DNA of 46,947 nucleotides from an uncultured Mordavella sp. (lineage in GTDB: Bacteria; Bacillota; Clostridia; Lachnospirales; Lachnospiraceae): assembly GCA_902406105.1 (NCBI GenBank), contig CABPCP010000018.1, forward strand, positions 1 through 46,947, read 5' to 3'. The notes beneath the pieces are model-generated. The model did not search any database. It saw nothing but the letters and a program-made list of their open reading frames with translations, and was not told the DNA's origin. Below, one piece after another: positions 1 through 8,834 of this stretch. The position numbers and the translations under genes were made by a program. Position 1 is the first letter of the stretch. Each line of letters opens with the position of its first letter.

Positions 1-392
1 TAAAACCCATCGCCCAAAGGCTTGGGATTGAAAATATTCTGGAGAAATATCCCTACGAGGTGTCTGGGGGACAGAAACAGCGGGCGGCCATTGCCAGAGC
101 GCTGATCACCAAGCCCCAGCTGATCCTGGCAGATGAGCCAACCGGGGCTTTGGACTCCAGGGCGGCGGATGAGCTTTTGCAGTTGTTTGCCGCGATCAAC
201 CAGGATGGGCAGACGATTCTGATGGTGACCCACAGCATCAAGGCGGCCAGCAGCGCAAAGAGGATTCTTTTTATCAAAGACGGCATTGTCTTCCATCAGC
301 TGTATCGGGGGAACCTCACCAATGAGCAGATGTATCAGAAGATTTCGGATACGCTGACGGTGCTGACAACAGGAGGTGAGAGCGGTGAATAG
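1..392 (+). CDS. ABC transporter ATP-binding protein (BceA-like), 5' partial
   Basis: C-terminal part of an ABC ATPase; the reading frame is open from base 3, so the gene begins upstream of the window. Visible motifs are the ABC signature VSGGQKQR, Walker B LILADEPTGALDS with D-loop, and the switch histidine in MVTHS. The Walker A region lies outside. The GTG at position 60 is the valine of the signature motif, not a start. The stop overlaps the following FtsX-like permease gene by 8 bases, the usual arrangement in BceAB/LolCDE-family exporters, so this is most likely the ATPase of an antimicrobial-peptide resistance or sensing transporter acting at the cytoplasmic face of the membrane. Family assignment is firm; the peptide substrate is unknown. 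Confidence 0.93.
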   Translation, partial: KPIAQRLGIENILEKYPYEVSGGQKQRAAIARALITKPQLILADEPTGALDSRAADELLQLFAAINQDGQTILMVTHSIKAASSAKRILFIKDGIVFHQLYRGNLTNEQMYQKISDTLTVLTTGGESGE

Positions 393-2382
393 TTCGATCT
401 ATACCAGACTGGCGCTGACCAATCTGAAGAATAACCGCAAGACTTACCTGCCTTATATCCTGACGGCCGCTCTGACAGTCATGATGTATTATATTATAAA
501 TGCTTTGGGGAGAAGCGGCAGTATTCCTGATGACAGCGCGCTTCAAAGCTGTCTTGGCATTGCTTCTAATATTATGGTAGTGTTTGCGGTGATCTTCTTG
601 TTTTATACAAACAGCTTCCTGATCAAACGCAGAAAAAAGGAGCTTGGAGTTTATAACATTCTTGGAATGGGGAAACGGCATATTGCGAAAATGCTGTGTG
701 TAGAGACGCTTCTGACAGGAACAGTCAGTATCGGGGCCGGCCTGGTCTTTGGCCTGGTGTTCAGCCGGCTGATGTATCTGATCCTGCTGAAGATCGTGCA
801 TTATGATGTGAGAATGTCTTTCGAGGTGTCTGTCCCTGCGCTGATGGCGGCTGTGGGACTGTTCCTGATCATTTTCGCAATGACGCTGGCCTACAATCTT
901 CTGCAGATCCGACATGCCAAACCGGTTGAGCTGTTAAGCGGCGGCAGTCAGGGAGAGAAAGAGCCTAAGACTCGGTGGCTTCTTACGATTTTTGGCTTGG
1001 TCATGATCGGGATTGGATATTATATCGCGCTGACAACTGAGGCGCCGCTGGCTGCGCTGCAGCTGTTTTTTGTGGCGGTGGTCTGCGTGATCCTGGGGAC
1101 CTATTCTCTATTTGTGGCAGGAAGCATCGCTCTTTTGAAAGCGCTGCGCAGGAGAAAGAATTTCTACTATAAGCCGAATCATTTCACCTCCATCTCCGGG
1201 ATGATCTACCGGATGAAGCAAAACGGAGTGGGACTTGCCAATATCTGTATCCTGAGCACAATGGTACTGGTCATTATCTCCAGCACGGTTTCCCTGTATG
1301 TGGGAATGGAAGATGTGCTGAGCGCCCGTTTTTCCAGGGAATTCTCTGTGACGATAGCGCCGGAATCGGGCGGACAGGAGGAAAAGCTTCAGGAATTGAT
1401 CGGAAGCGTGGCGGATGAATATGGAGTGGAACGGACCAATATACTGGCGTATCACGAGGGAAGCGCGGCGGCTGTACGGAAAGGAAAGCAGTTTGATCTG
1501 GCTTCTGACCAGGATTATGGACTGGCAGTATCTTCGATATATGAGGTTTATCTGATTCCGCTGGAAGACTATAATCAGATGGAGGGAGAGGATGCAACCC
1601 TTGAGGAGGATGAAGTGCTGGCTTACGACCCGGAAGGAACCTACGGGGAGGAAACTCTGGAGATCGCGGATAAGACCTATCAGGTAAAAGGCGAGCCGGA
1701 AGAACTGAAGATCGAGCCAAAGAACCAGACCCGGACGGTACACGGCATTTACCTCATTGTCAGGGACACTCAGGAAATACAGGAAGTGATGGCTTATGTA
1801 AGGGAACACAGCGGTATGCAGAAGGAATACCTGGAAGACGCCACCAAGATAGAATATGTGACAGGGTTTGATATGATAGGCTCTGACAAGGAGAAGGCCG
1901 ATATGTCACAGCAGCTGCAGGAAGAGATCATGAACGCCCAGTTTCCCGGCGCTCTATGCGAGAGCAGAGAACTGAGCAAAGAAAGTTTCTACCTGCTGTA
2001 CGGCGGAATCCTTTTTATCGGGCTTTATCTGGGGATCATGTTCTTGATGGCAACCGTACTGATCATTTATTACAAGCAGATCTCAGAAGGATATGACGAC
2101 CGAGAGCGCTATCAGATCATGCAGAAAGTGGGAATGAGCAAACGAGAGGTGCGCCGTTCCATCAGAAGCCAAGTGCTTACCGTCTTCTTCCTGCCCCTGA
2201 TCGCGGCATTCATTCATATTGCCGTGGCGTTCAAAGTCATCACAAAGCTGCTGGCCACACTGAACTTGGTAAACGTACCATTATTCGCCGTGTGCACAGT
2301 AGTGACAGGAGCAGTGTTCGCAGTGTTTTATGTAATCGTGTTCGCTGTAACAGCAAAAGAGTATTATAAAATTGTGAATTAA
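385..2382 (+). CDS. FtsX-like ABC transporter permease (BceB-like)
   Basis: A 665-residue membrane protein beginning MNSSIYTRLALTNLKNN, a typical BceB N-terminus, followed by a first membrane segment. Clusters of hydrophobic segments occupy about residues 20-300. A large soluble extracellular region (about 310-540, acidic) follows, then three C-terminal membrane helices. This is the 10-helix plan of peptide-sensing BceB permeases. The start is placed at GTG 385 because AGGAGGT at 371-377 is 7 bases upstream; the in-frame GTG at 376 overlaps that site. It pairs with the upstream ATPase. BceAB pumps usually act with a BceRS two-component system, which is not in the window and may lie upstream. 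Function (bacitracin/lantibiotic-type resistance) is inferred from family. Confidence 0.92.
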   Translation: MNSSIYTRLALTNLKNNRKTYLPYILTAALTVMMYYIINALGRSGSIPDDSALQSCLGIASNIMVVFAVIFLFYTNSFLIKRRKKELGVYNILGMGKRHIAKMLCVETLLTGTVSIGAGLVFGLVFSRLMYLILLKIVHYDVRMSFEVSVPALMAAVGLFLIIFAMTLAYNLLQIRHAKPVELLSGGSQGEKEPKTRWLLTIFGLVMIGIGYYIALTTEAPLAALQLFFVAVVCVILGTYSLFVAGSIALLKALRRRKNFYYKPNHFTSISGMIYRMKQNGVGLANICILSTMVLVIISSTVSLYVGMEDVLSARFSREFSVTIAPESGGQEEKLQELIGSVADEYGVERTNILAYHEGSAAAVRKGKQFDLASDQDYGLAVSSIYEVYLIPLEDYNQMEGEDATLEEDEVLAYDPEGTYGEETLEIADKTYQVKGEPEELKIEPKNQTRTVHGIYLIVRDTQEIQEVMAYVREHSGMQKEYLEDATKIEYVTGFDMIGSDKEKADMSQQLQEEIMNAQFPGALCESRELSKESFYLLYGGILFIGLYLGIMFLMATVLIIYYKQISEGYDDRERYQIMQKVGMSKREVRRSIRSQVLTVFFLPLIAAFIHIAVAFKVITKLLATLNLVNVPLFAVCTVVTGAVFAVFYVIVFAVTAKEYYKIVN

Positions 2383-2388
2383 TTAACC

Positions 2389-2448
2389 GGGGACGTAGTA
2401 AAGTTTAAAAGTACTACGTCCCAAATTGCATTTTACGGTGTACCCAAA
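2389..2448 (+). repeat. REP-like palindromic repeat, copy 1
   Basis: A 60-base element starting GGGGACGTAGTAAAGTTT whose arms GGGACGTAGT and ACTACGTCCC form a stem-loop. It ends in CGGTGTACCCAAA. It matches 2954-3013 at 55 of 60 positions in the same orientation. This copy is followed by GCAATT, which can pair with AATTGC inside the element to make a second hairpin. GGGGAC-starting palindromes of this kind recall REP elements mobilised by REP-associated (Y1) transposases in Firmicutes, but no transposase is nearby. The rest of 2383-2571 holds no other recognisable feature. Confidence 0.8.
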
Positions 2449-2571
2449 CGCAATTTGCCCTGTACCCGGTTGACAGTTTTGGCTGGCGGATGTATTGTTT
2501 TTTATAGAAAATCTTCCACCGATGGATGGATTTTAATTGCTGCAAAGGAGTAAGGAACAGGAGGTATTTTT

Positions 2572-2916
2572 ATGACAAAAGCTGGAGAACGTGAGATTGT
2601 GAAGGTGGAACGTGTCAATGGCGGCGCTGGTTTTATTATGAAAGAAGGGCTGCTTTCTCCGGAAGAACTGGGAGAGCATTGTAAGATGTTCAGCAAGGTA
2701 ACATTATGTCCGGGGTGCGAGCTTGGGCATCACGAGCATCACGGGGAGACGGAGACGTATTATATCTTGTCCGGAAAAGGAATGTATGACGATAATGGAA
2801 AGGCGATTCCTGCGGAACCGGGAGACGTGTTCTTCTGCAAAGACGGAGATGGGCATGGAATGAAGAATAATGGAACAGAGGATTTAACATTTGTGGCATT
2901 GATCTTGAAAAAGTAG
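2572..2916 (+). CDS. cupin domain-containing protein
   Basis: A 114-residue single-domain cupin. Motif 1 is visible in GCELGHHEHHGETETYYILS (metal-type His residues plus Glu at about 60-70). Motif 2 is PAEPGDVFFCKDGDGHGM with a following Asn. Such proteins form a small beta barrel that usually binds one divalent metal and acts as an isomerase, dioxygenase or sugar-binding module; the substrate cannot be read from sequence. The ATG is preceded by AGGAGGT. The gene stands alone between two copies of a palindromic repeat, with a convergent aminotransferase gene downstream, so it gives no operon clue. Confidence 0.9.
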   Translation: MTKAGEREIVKVERVNGGAGFIMKEGLLSPEELGEHCKMFSKVTLCPGCELGHHEHHGETETYYILSGKGMYDDNGKAIPAEPGDVFFCKDGDGHGMKNNGTEDLTFVALILKK

Positions 2917-2953
2917 AGGATGCGGGAGAAGAGAAAATGTTAAAATAATAACA

Positions 2954-3013
2954 GGGGACGTAGTAAAGTTTAAAAAGACTACGTCCCCAATTGCGTTTTG
3001 CGGTGTACCCAAA
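2954..3013 (+). repeat. REP-like palindromic repeat, copy 2
   Basis: Second copy of the 60-base element at 2389-2448, 5 mismatches, same orientation, with intact GGGGACGTAGT / ACTACGTCCCC arms. It ends 5 bases before the stop codon of the convergent aminotransferase gene. The stem-loop could serve as a transcription barrier between the cupin and aminotransferase genes, though no T-run follows. Confidence 0.8.
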
Positions 3014-3018
3014 TGGCC

Positions 3019-4107
3019 CTACACATCCAGCAGGCAGTCCATCAGGCGTGCGTTGTCTTCCGGCAGCATGATGCAGAACCGGATGTATTCGCCTTCTAAT
3101 TCTGCGAAGGAGGAACAGTCTCGGATCATTAGCTTCTGGTAGATGGCTTTTTCAAATACATCGAAGGAGGTTACCCCTTCTTTCATGATCCGGGCCAGGA
3201 TAAAGTTGCCGTAGGCGGGATAGGTCTTATAGGTTTCGGAGCCGGCCAGCCGGCGGAGCATTTCTTCCCGCTGGCTGGCGATCAGGGCCCGGGTCTTCTG
3301 GATATACGTCTGGTCTTTTAACATTTCTTCGCCGGCAAAAGCGCCGATGCTGTTCAAACTCCAAGGATTCTGATGGGTCAAAAGGGCTGTGAGGAATCGT
3401 TCGTTGCTGGTGATCCCATAACCGAATCTAAGCCCCGGAGCGGCAAAGAACTTGGAGACGCCTCGGATGACCATAAAGTGATCATATTTGGGAACCAGAG
3501 ATACGGCGCTGATCTGGGAGACGGATGGAGCGAACTCCACATAAGTCTCATCGATCATGACGAATACGTCCTTCTTCTCACATTCACAGATGATCCGCTC
3601 CATATCCCGGCAGGGGATAGCGGAGGAGGTGGGGTTATTGGGATTGCATAAGATCACCATATCGACATCCGTATCTATGTGGGAGAGAAAGTCGTCAATG
3701 TCCAGGATGAAATCATCTTCCTCCCGAAGATGATAGTATTCCATAGAACCGCCTACTAAGGAAAGTTCTCTTGCGTATTCTGAATAAGTGGGGCCAAGGA
3801 CCAGAGCCTTTCTTGGCGCCCGCTGGGAGATCAGAAGAGAAATCAGTTCTGTAGAGCCGTTTCCGACCACGATATGGGCCGGGTCGGCGCCGCAGTACGC
3901 GCCGATAGTCTGACGGAGACTTTTGTAAGCCCGGTCCGGGTACCGGCATATGATATCCAGATTGCGGACCAGTTTCTGGCGTACTGTGTCAGAAAGTCCA
4001 AGAGGATTGACGTTCGCGCTGAAACAGACGATCTCTTCCTTGGGAATGTGATAGTATTCTTCGATTTTTTCCAGGTCGCTTCCATGAAATTCCGGTTTTT
4101 TACCCAT
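3019..4107 (-). CDS. pyridoxal phosphate aminotransferase, histidinol-phosphate/CobD-like (class I/II)
   Basis: A 362-residue fold-type I PLP enzyme. Seen: FSANVNPLG near the N-terminus (typical of threonine-phosphate decarboxylase CobD and HisC relatives), the glycine loop GNGSTELI, NPNNPT at about 155-160, the PLP-ring Asp in MIDETYVEF, the Schiff-base Lys219 in GVSKFFAAPGLRFGY, and the Arg of the C-terminal EYIRFCIM. The start is ATG 4107, with AAGGAGA 6-8 bases upstream; longer in-frame starts lack a ribosome site. No cobalamin or histidine genes are adjacent, so whether it is HisC-like or CobD-like stays open. It is divergent from the large gene at 4237, sharing a 129-base promoter region. 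Confidence 0.88.
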   Translation of the reverse strand: MGKKPEFHGSDLEKIEEYYHIPKEEIVCFSANVNPLGLSDTVRQKLVRNLDIICRYPDRAYKSLRQTIGAYCGADPAHIVVGNGSTELISLLISQRAPRKALVLGPTYSEYARELSLVGGSMEYYHLREEDDFILDIDDFLSHIDTDVDMVILCNPNNPTSSAIPCRDMERIICECEKKDVFVMIDETYVEFAPSVSQISAVSLVPKYDHFMVIRGVSKFFAAPGLRFGYGITSNERFLTALLTHQNPWSLNSIGAFAGEEMLKDQTYIQKTRALIASQREEMLRRLAGSETYKTYPAYGNFILARIMKEGVTSFDVFEKAIYQKLMIRDCSSFAELEGEYIRFCIMLPEDNARLMDCLLDV

Positions 4108-4155
4108 AAACAAGTCTCCTTTATCATGTATTTCGAAGATTTTGTACTTCCGGCA

Positions 4156-4185
4156 TTGCCATGACCGTTCATTCAATGCTATAAT
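4156..4185 (+). promoter_or_regulatory. promoter of the DUF5717/DUF5716/TPR operon
   Basis: TTGCCA (4156-4161), an 18-base spacer, and TATAAT (4180-4185) preceded by TGC as an extended -10. It predicts transcription from about 4192 and a leader of some 45 bases, which favours the TTG at 4237 over the TTG at 4204. A TATAAT on the opposite strand (4188-4193) may serve the divergent aminotransferase gene. Confidence 0.6.
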
Positions 4186-4236
4186 TCATTATAATATGTT
4201 TTTTTGAAAAAGCAACGAAAGAAGCAGGTGTCAGAC

Positions 4237-7200
4237 TTGAAAAATAAGATTCAGAAATTTTCCAAAGGCGATTTCAGGCAGGAAAAGCCGGAAGTTGTGT
4301 TTGAGGAAACGAATCTGGTCCTGATAATCGGAGAAGGGGAAGTATACAGGGGCAGTTTGGGGATAAAAAGTAATAATGACAGTGTGATACGGGGACTAGT
4401 ATACCCGTCTTCTTTTCGTGTCCATTTTAGAGAACAGGGCTTTGAGGGACGGCAGATACGGCTGGAATTTACCTATGACGGAACAGGCCTTCGTCCCGGA
4501 CATGTGGAGAAGGGGACGTTTACCGTAGTATGTACCGGCGGGGAGTTTGAACTGGCGTTTACAGCCATCATCGAACGTCCATACGTGATGACCACCTATG
4601 GAAAGGTACAGAGCACCGATGATTTTCGGAAACTGGCGATCAAAGATTTCTCGGAGGCGGGAAGACTCTTCCGGTCCACAGAATTCTATGAGATTTTAAA
4701 ATATGAAAACGAGCGTATTTTCTACTTGTATGACAATATGCGGAAATGGTCCCTGGGAGATCAGGCGCTGGAAGAATTCCTGGTAGGGATCAAGCAGAAG
4801 GAATGTATTTTCCTGACTCTTCCTGGAGAGGGGATGCTCTACGAGGATGTGCACGAATCGACCAAGGGAGTAATCTCCCTGATGAAGAATACCTGGGGAT
4901 ATATGCCCATCCGGATCGTAACAGAGGGGGATTTCCTGAAGGTGACCCGGACAGAGATCAGTACGGAGGATTTTGTGGGCAACGGATATGAGATGGAGTA
5001 CCTGATCCGTCCGGAATACCTGCACGGCGGCCGTAATTATGGGGCGGTCCGTTTTGTCACGCCCTATGAGACGCTGGTCTATGAGGTGGAAGTGATGGAA
5101 AACCAGGAATATCATGAGGACCATCACGTGCCGGAGCTTTTGATGGCCCAGATCCTCAAGGAATATGTGGGATATACGGCGGGAAGGATCGAACGGTCCT
5201 CCTGGGTGGAAAGCGCCATCGAAAAGGCGACAGAACTTCGCAGGATGGATCCCCAAAATGAGATGTATCAGCTTCTTTTGGCAAATATCTACCTGGTGGG
5301 AGAGAAGAAAGAAGAAGCGAAATGGATTCTGGAGAATTATAATTATAACCGGTTTGCCATCGGAAAAGATCCGCTGACCAACTGCTATTATCTCTATCTG
5401 ACAGCACTGGTCCGCGGAGTGTCAAGTTATACGGAGCGGGTGCTGGACGAGATCGGCAAAGCTTACATGCGCCGCCAGGATTCCTGGGAGCTTTTGCGGA
5501 TGATCCTGGAACTGGATTCTCATTATCGCAATCCTTATAAAAGGCTGGAAGTGCTGGAACAGCAGTTTGAGTTTGGAACCTGCCAGGTTCTGTTTTATCT
5601 GGAATCTTATCTCTGTTATCAAGAAAAGCCTACTCTGCTTAAAAAACTTGGGAAATTTGAGATACAGGTGCTGAATTTCGCCACGAAATACCGGCTGATG
5701 ACCAAAGAATTGGCTCTTTATATCGCCAATTTTGCCAGTCAGCAGAAGCACTACAGCGAACCCTTGTTCCGGATTCTGGAGCGGCTTTATAAGATGTACA
5801 ATGAGACCATGATCCTCAATACGATCTGTACGCTGCTGATCAAAGGGAATAAAACGGAAAAGCGGTATTTTGAATGGTATCAGCGGGCGGTGGAAGAGGA
5901 ACTCAAGATTGCGGAATTATACGAATATTACATGATCACCCTAGATACGGAGAAACAGAAAGGGCCGCTTCCCAAGGCTATTTTCCTGTATTTTTCCCAT
6001 GGGAATTCTCTGGATTATAAGAAGGAAGCTTTCCTTTACGCCAATCTTTTGACTTATGAAGTTGGAGGCGAGGACCTGTATCTTGCGTATCGGGAACAGA
6101 TGGTCAGTTTCACCTGGGAGCAGCTTTTGAAACGCCATATCACAGAACATCTGCGGACATTGTACAAATGGTTCTGCAAGGAAGAGGATATGGACGCGGA
6201 ACGGATGGAGGCTATGAGGGACATCTGTTTTGCCTATGCGATCACGACTAAAGTACCGGGCATGAACTGCGTCCTGGTGATCGAAAAAGATGGAACAGTC
6301 AAGCAAAGAGTGCCTTATAACGCGGAAGAGGGGCAGACTATCGTCTTCCTTTATGATAAAGAATCTCGGATCATCTGGGAATCCCAGGAGGGAAGATATT
6401 ATACGGATTCGATCCCCTATGAGACAAAACGGCTCTTCTATGAGCCGCATTTCGTGGAAGTGTGCAGGAAATACGGGGCGGCAGTGGGCAAATGGAAGGA
6501 AGCGGATCCCAGAGAAGAAGTAACTTTTGAGAATATTCAGCTAAAGGGTTTAAATGTCTTCGATGAGCGGGAAGTCTTACGGCTGTGCAGCAGAAGGATC
6601 CGGGAAGAAAATTACCAGGAGGACGAATTTCTCACGTACCTGTGTATTGAACTGTTCCGCAGAGGTCAGTATGATAAGACGACGCTGATGTATCTGTCGG
6701 ACTGTTACTGCGGCGCCACGGCGGATATGAAGCGGCTGTGGAAAGCGCTGCGGGAATACGGGATCGCCTCCCATAAGCTGGGAGAACGGATCATTACCCA
6801 GATGGTCTTTACAGAGGATATGTTTGAAGAGGAGAAGATCTTTGAAGACTATTATCTGTCGAATAATGTGTACTTCCGTGTGAGGCAGGCGTATCTTGCG
6901 TTTGCCGCAAAAGAATATGTGGTATGCGGCAGGACGGTAGATTCCTGCATCTTTGAGATCATAGCCAATGAATGTGAGAAGAAAGAAGATTTGCCGGATA
7001 TCTGCAAGGCAGCCCTGCTGAAATATTATTCTGCCCAGGATTATCCGGCTGAGATTGAGAATGTCCTCCATCAGACACTGCGGGAGATGTGTGAAAAACA
7101 ATTGATCTTCCCAGAATACTTAAAGTATCCGGAAGGCTGGCTGCGGGAAGTACAGCTCTATGATAAGGTGATGCTTTCTTATCAGGCCAGGCCGGGAAGC

Positions 7201-7530
7201 CGGGTTGCCTTGTTTTACAAGATCCGCAGCGGAGAGCGGGAAGAGCTGGGATTTCATGAGGAAATGCTGGTACCAGTGTATGACAATCTGTATGTAAAGC
7301 AGTTTATTTTATATAGAGACGAGGTGCTCAGTTATTATTTCCAGGAGAAGCAGGGGAGAAAGACATACACGACAAAGACAAAGAAAATAGGGCCGCCAGC
7401 CCGGAAAAAGAGCGGTAAATACAGTAAACTCAACGCAATGATCAAGATGCCGCCGGCCCGGAAGAAGCGGGCAATGATCGGATTTAAAGAAGAAGAGAAG
7501 GCGGCGCGGCAGATCTTCAAGAGGTATTAA
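4237..7530 (+). CDS. very large DUF5717-type protein, function unknown
   Basis: About 1097 residues from a TTG start chosen for AGGTG at 4226-4230 and for the promoter just upstream; TTG 4204 is possible but has no ribosome site. No signal peptide or membrane helix is seen, so it is probably cytoplasmic. The first ~300 residues are beta-rich, in two apparent Ig-like blocks (roughly 10-115 and 200-300). They are followed by a long run of helical, TPR-like segments rich in Tyr, Leu and Glu, then a C-terminal beta-like domain. The tail is very basic and contains PPARKK twice. I recognise it, with moderate confidence, as DUF5717. It heads a three-gene unit: 20 bases separate it from the next gene, which itself overlaps the third, suggesting a protein complex. 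Confidence 0.85.
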   Translation: MKNKIQKFSKGDFRQEKPEVVFEETNLVLIIGEGEVYRGSLGIKSNNDSVIRGLVYPSSFRVHFREQGFEGRQIRLEFTYDGTGLRPGHVEKGTFTVVCTGGEFELAFTAIIERPYVMTTYGKVQSTDDFRKLAIKDFSEAGRLFRSTEFYEILKYENERIFYLYDNMRKWSLGDQALEEFLVGIKQKECIFLTLPGEGMLYEDVHESTKGVISLMKNTWGYMPIRIVTEGDFLKVTRTEISTEDFVGNGYEMEYLIRPEYLHGGRNYGAVRFVTPYETLVYEVEVMENQEYHEDHHVPELLMAQILKEYVGYTAGRIERSSWVESAIEKATELRRMDPQNEMYQLLLANIYLVGEKKEEAKWILENYNYNRFAIGKDPLTNCYYLYLTALVRGVSSYTERVLDEIGKAYMRRQDSWELLRMILELDSHYRNPYKRLEVLEQQFEFGTCQVLFYLESYLCYQEKPTLLKKLGKFEIQVLNFATKYRLMTKELALYIANFASQQKHYSEPLFRILERLYKMYNETMILNTICTLLIKGNKTEKRYFEWYQRAVEEELKIAELYEYYMITLDTEKQKGPLPKAIFLYFSHGNSLDYKKEAFLYANLLTYEVGGEDLYLAYREQMVSFTWEQLLKRHITEHLRTLYKWFCKEEDMDAERMEAMRDICFAYAITTKVPGMNCVLVIEKDGTVKQRVPYNAEEGQTIVFLYDKESRIIWESQEGRYYTDSIPYETKRLFYEPHFVEVCRKYGAAVGKWKEADPREEVTFENIQLKGLNVFDEREVLRLCSRRIREENYQEDEFLTYLCIELFRRGQYDKTTLMYLSDCYCGATADMKRLWKALREYGIASHKLGERIITQMVFTEDMFEEEKIFEDYYLSNNVYFRVRQAYLAFAAKEYVVCGRTVDSCIFEIIANECEKKEDLPDICKAALLKYYSAQDYPAEIENVLHQTLREMCEKQLIFPEYLKYPEGWLREVQLYDKVMLSYQARPGSRVALFYKIRSGEREELGFHEEMLVPVYDNLYVKQFILYRDEVLSYYFQEKQGRKTYTTKTKKIGPPARKKSGKYSKLNAMIKMPPARKKRAMIGFKEEEKAARQIFKRY

Positions 7531-7550
7531 TCAAAAAGGGGAGTAAGTAT

Positions 7551-8834
7551 ATGAAAAAGGGCGGTATCCTTGGATATGATTTAAATGAGAAAACCTGCCA
7601 GATCAGTTATTATGATACGGCGAAAGATGAGCCGCAGACATTGGAACTGGCCGCGGGCGTCAGTCAGCTTCCGCTTGTGCTGGGATACTTCAAGGACCGG
7701 TGGGTCTACGGAAGAGAAGCGAAAAGGCTGGCGATCGCCGGCGGCGACTGTACGGTCACTGATCTGTATCAAAAGGCAGTGAAACGGGAAAAGGCTAGGG
7801 TTGGAGGAAAAGTGTATGACGGGGTTTGGCTGTTGGCCAAATTTATCCAGCTTACTCTGGAATCATTTGATGAGATCAAATATCTTACTTTTTCCGTCCC
7901 GGAGACCAATGTAGATATGTCGAAACTGCTCAAAGGCATCGGAAATCATCTTGGAATCCCGAAAGAGCGAATCTGTGTACAGGATTACAAAGAAAGCTTC
8001 TGCCAGTATATGTTTTACCAGCCAAAAGAGCTGTGGCAGTATGAGTCTGCCCTGTTTTTCTGTGACGGCCAAAGGATCAACGCGTATATGCTGCGCAGGC
8101 TGAATACAGTGGGAGCCAAAGGGGGAGAATTGTTTGTCACGGTGGATGAGGTGGCCAGCGCCCATATGAAGGAGCTGGAGGCGATCTATCCGGTTTTGAA
8201 CGCGGAGAAAGCCAAAGACGCGGATGAGAGCTTTAAATCCTTTATCCAGAATGTGTTTGATAAAAAGGTGGTTTCTTCAGTCTATCTGACGGGGGAAGGA
8301 TTTGAGAACAACTGGTATCCGGCCTCTTTAAAGGTGCTCTGTAACGGAAGACGTGCTTTCGTGGGAGATAACTTATACAGCCGGGGAGCCTGTTATACAT
8401 CGATGCGCAGATGTCTGGAATACGATGATGGCCCGGTGTATCTGGATGAGACGAAGATGACAGAGCAGATCACTCTGCGGATGCGGGTGGGAGGAAAAGA
8501 AGGATGGTATCCGGTGGTCGCATGGGGCACCCACTGGTATGAAGCGGATGGACAATGGGAAGTGATCCTGGAAGACGCGTCGGATATTGAGATCCATGTG
8601 GAGACGCTGGCAGGGGATGAACTGAAAGTGGAAACCGTCTCCCTGGAAGGGCTGCCGGAACGGAAGGATTACTCTTTGCGGCTTCGGATCGAGCTTTTAT
8701 TCCTGGATGAGAGGACCTGCCGCATGACATTTAGGGATATTGGATTTGGAGAATTTTTCCCTTCGTCTGGTTTTCAGACGGAGAAAACCATACACTTAGG
8801 AGGAATCCATGGGCAGTTTAATTCTATGTCATAA
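7551..8834 (+). CDS. DUF5716-type protein with possible actin/Hsp70-like fold
   Basis: A 427-residue cytoplasmic protein. The N-terminus GGILGYDLNEKTCQISYYD resembles the phosphate-1 strand-turn-strand of actin/Hsp70 ATPases (compare GIDLGTTNS). ALFFCDGQRINAYMLRR could be the phosphate-2 strand pair and SSVYLTGEGFENNW the adenosine motif; these assignments are mine and untested. The C-terminal third (about 290-427) is a beta-rich DUF5716-like domain. The start ATG follows GGGGAG. The 3' end overlaps the next gene by 26 bases, implying translational coupling. If it is an ATPase it could drive assembly of the large partner encoded upstream; equally it might be a catalytically dead scaffold. Confidence 0.82.
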   Translation: MKKGGILGYDLNEKTCQISYYDTAKDEPQTLELAAGVSQLPLVLGYFKDRWVYGREAKRLAIAGGDCTVTDLYQKAVKREKARVGGKVYDGVWLLAKFIQLTLESFDEIKYLTFSVPETNVDMSKLLKGIGNHLGIPKERICVQDYKESFCQYMFYQPKELWQYESALFFCDGQRINAYMLRRLNTVGAKGGELFVTVDEVASAHMKELEAIYPVLNAEKAKDADESFKSFIQNVFDKKVVSSVYLTGEGFENNWYPASLKVLCNGRRAFVGDNLYSRGACYTSMRRCLEYDDGPVYLDETKMTEQITLRMRVGGKEGWYPVVAWGTHWYEADGQWEVILEDASDIEIHVETLAGDELKVETVSLEGLPERKDYSLRLRIELLFLDERTCRMTFRDIGFGEFFPSSGFQTEKTIHLGGIHGQFNSMS

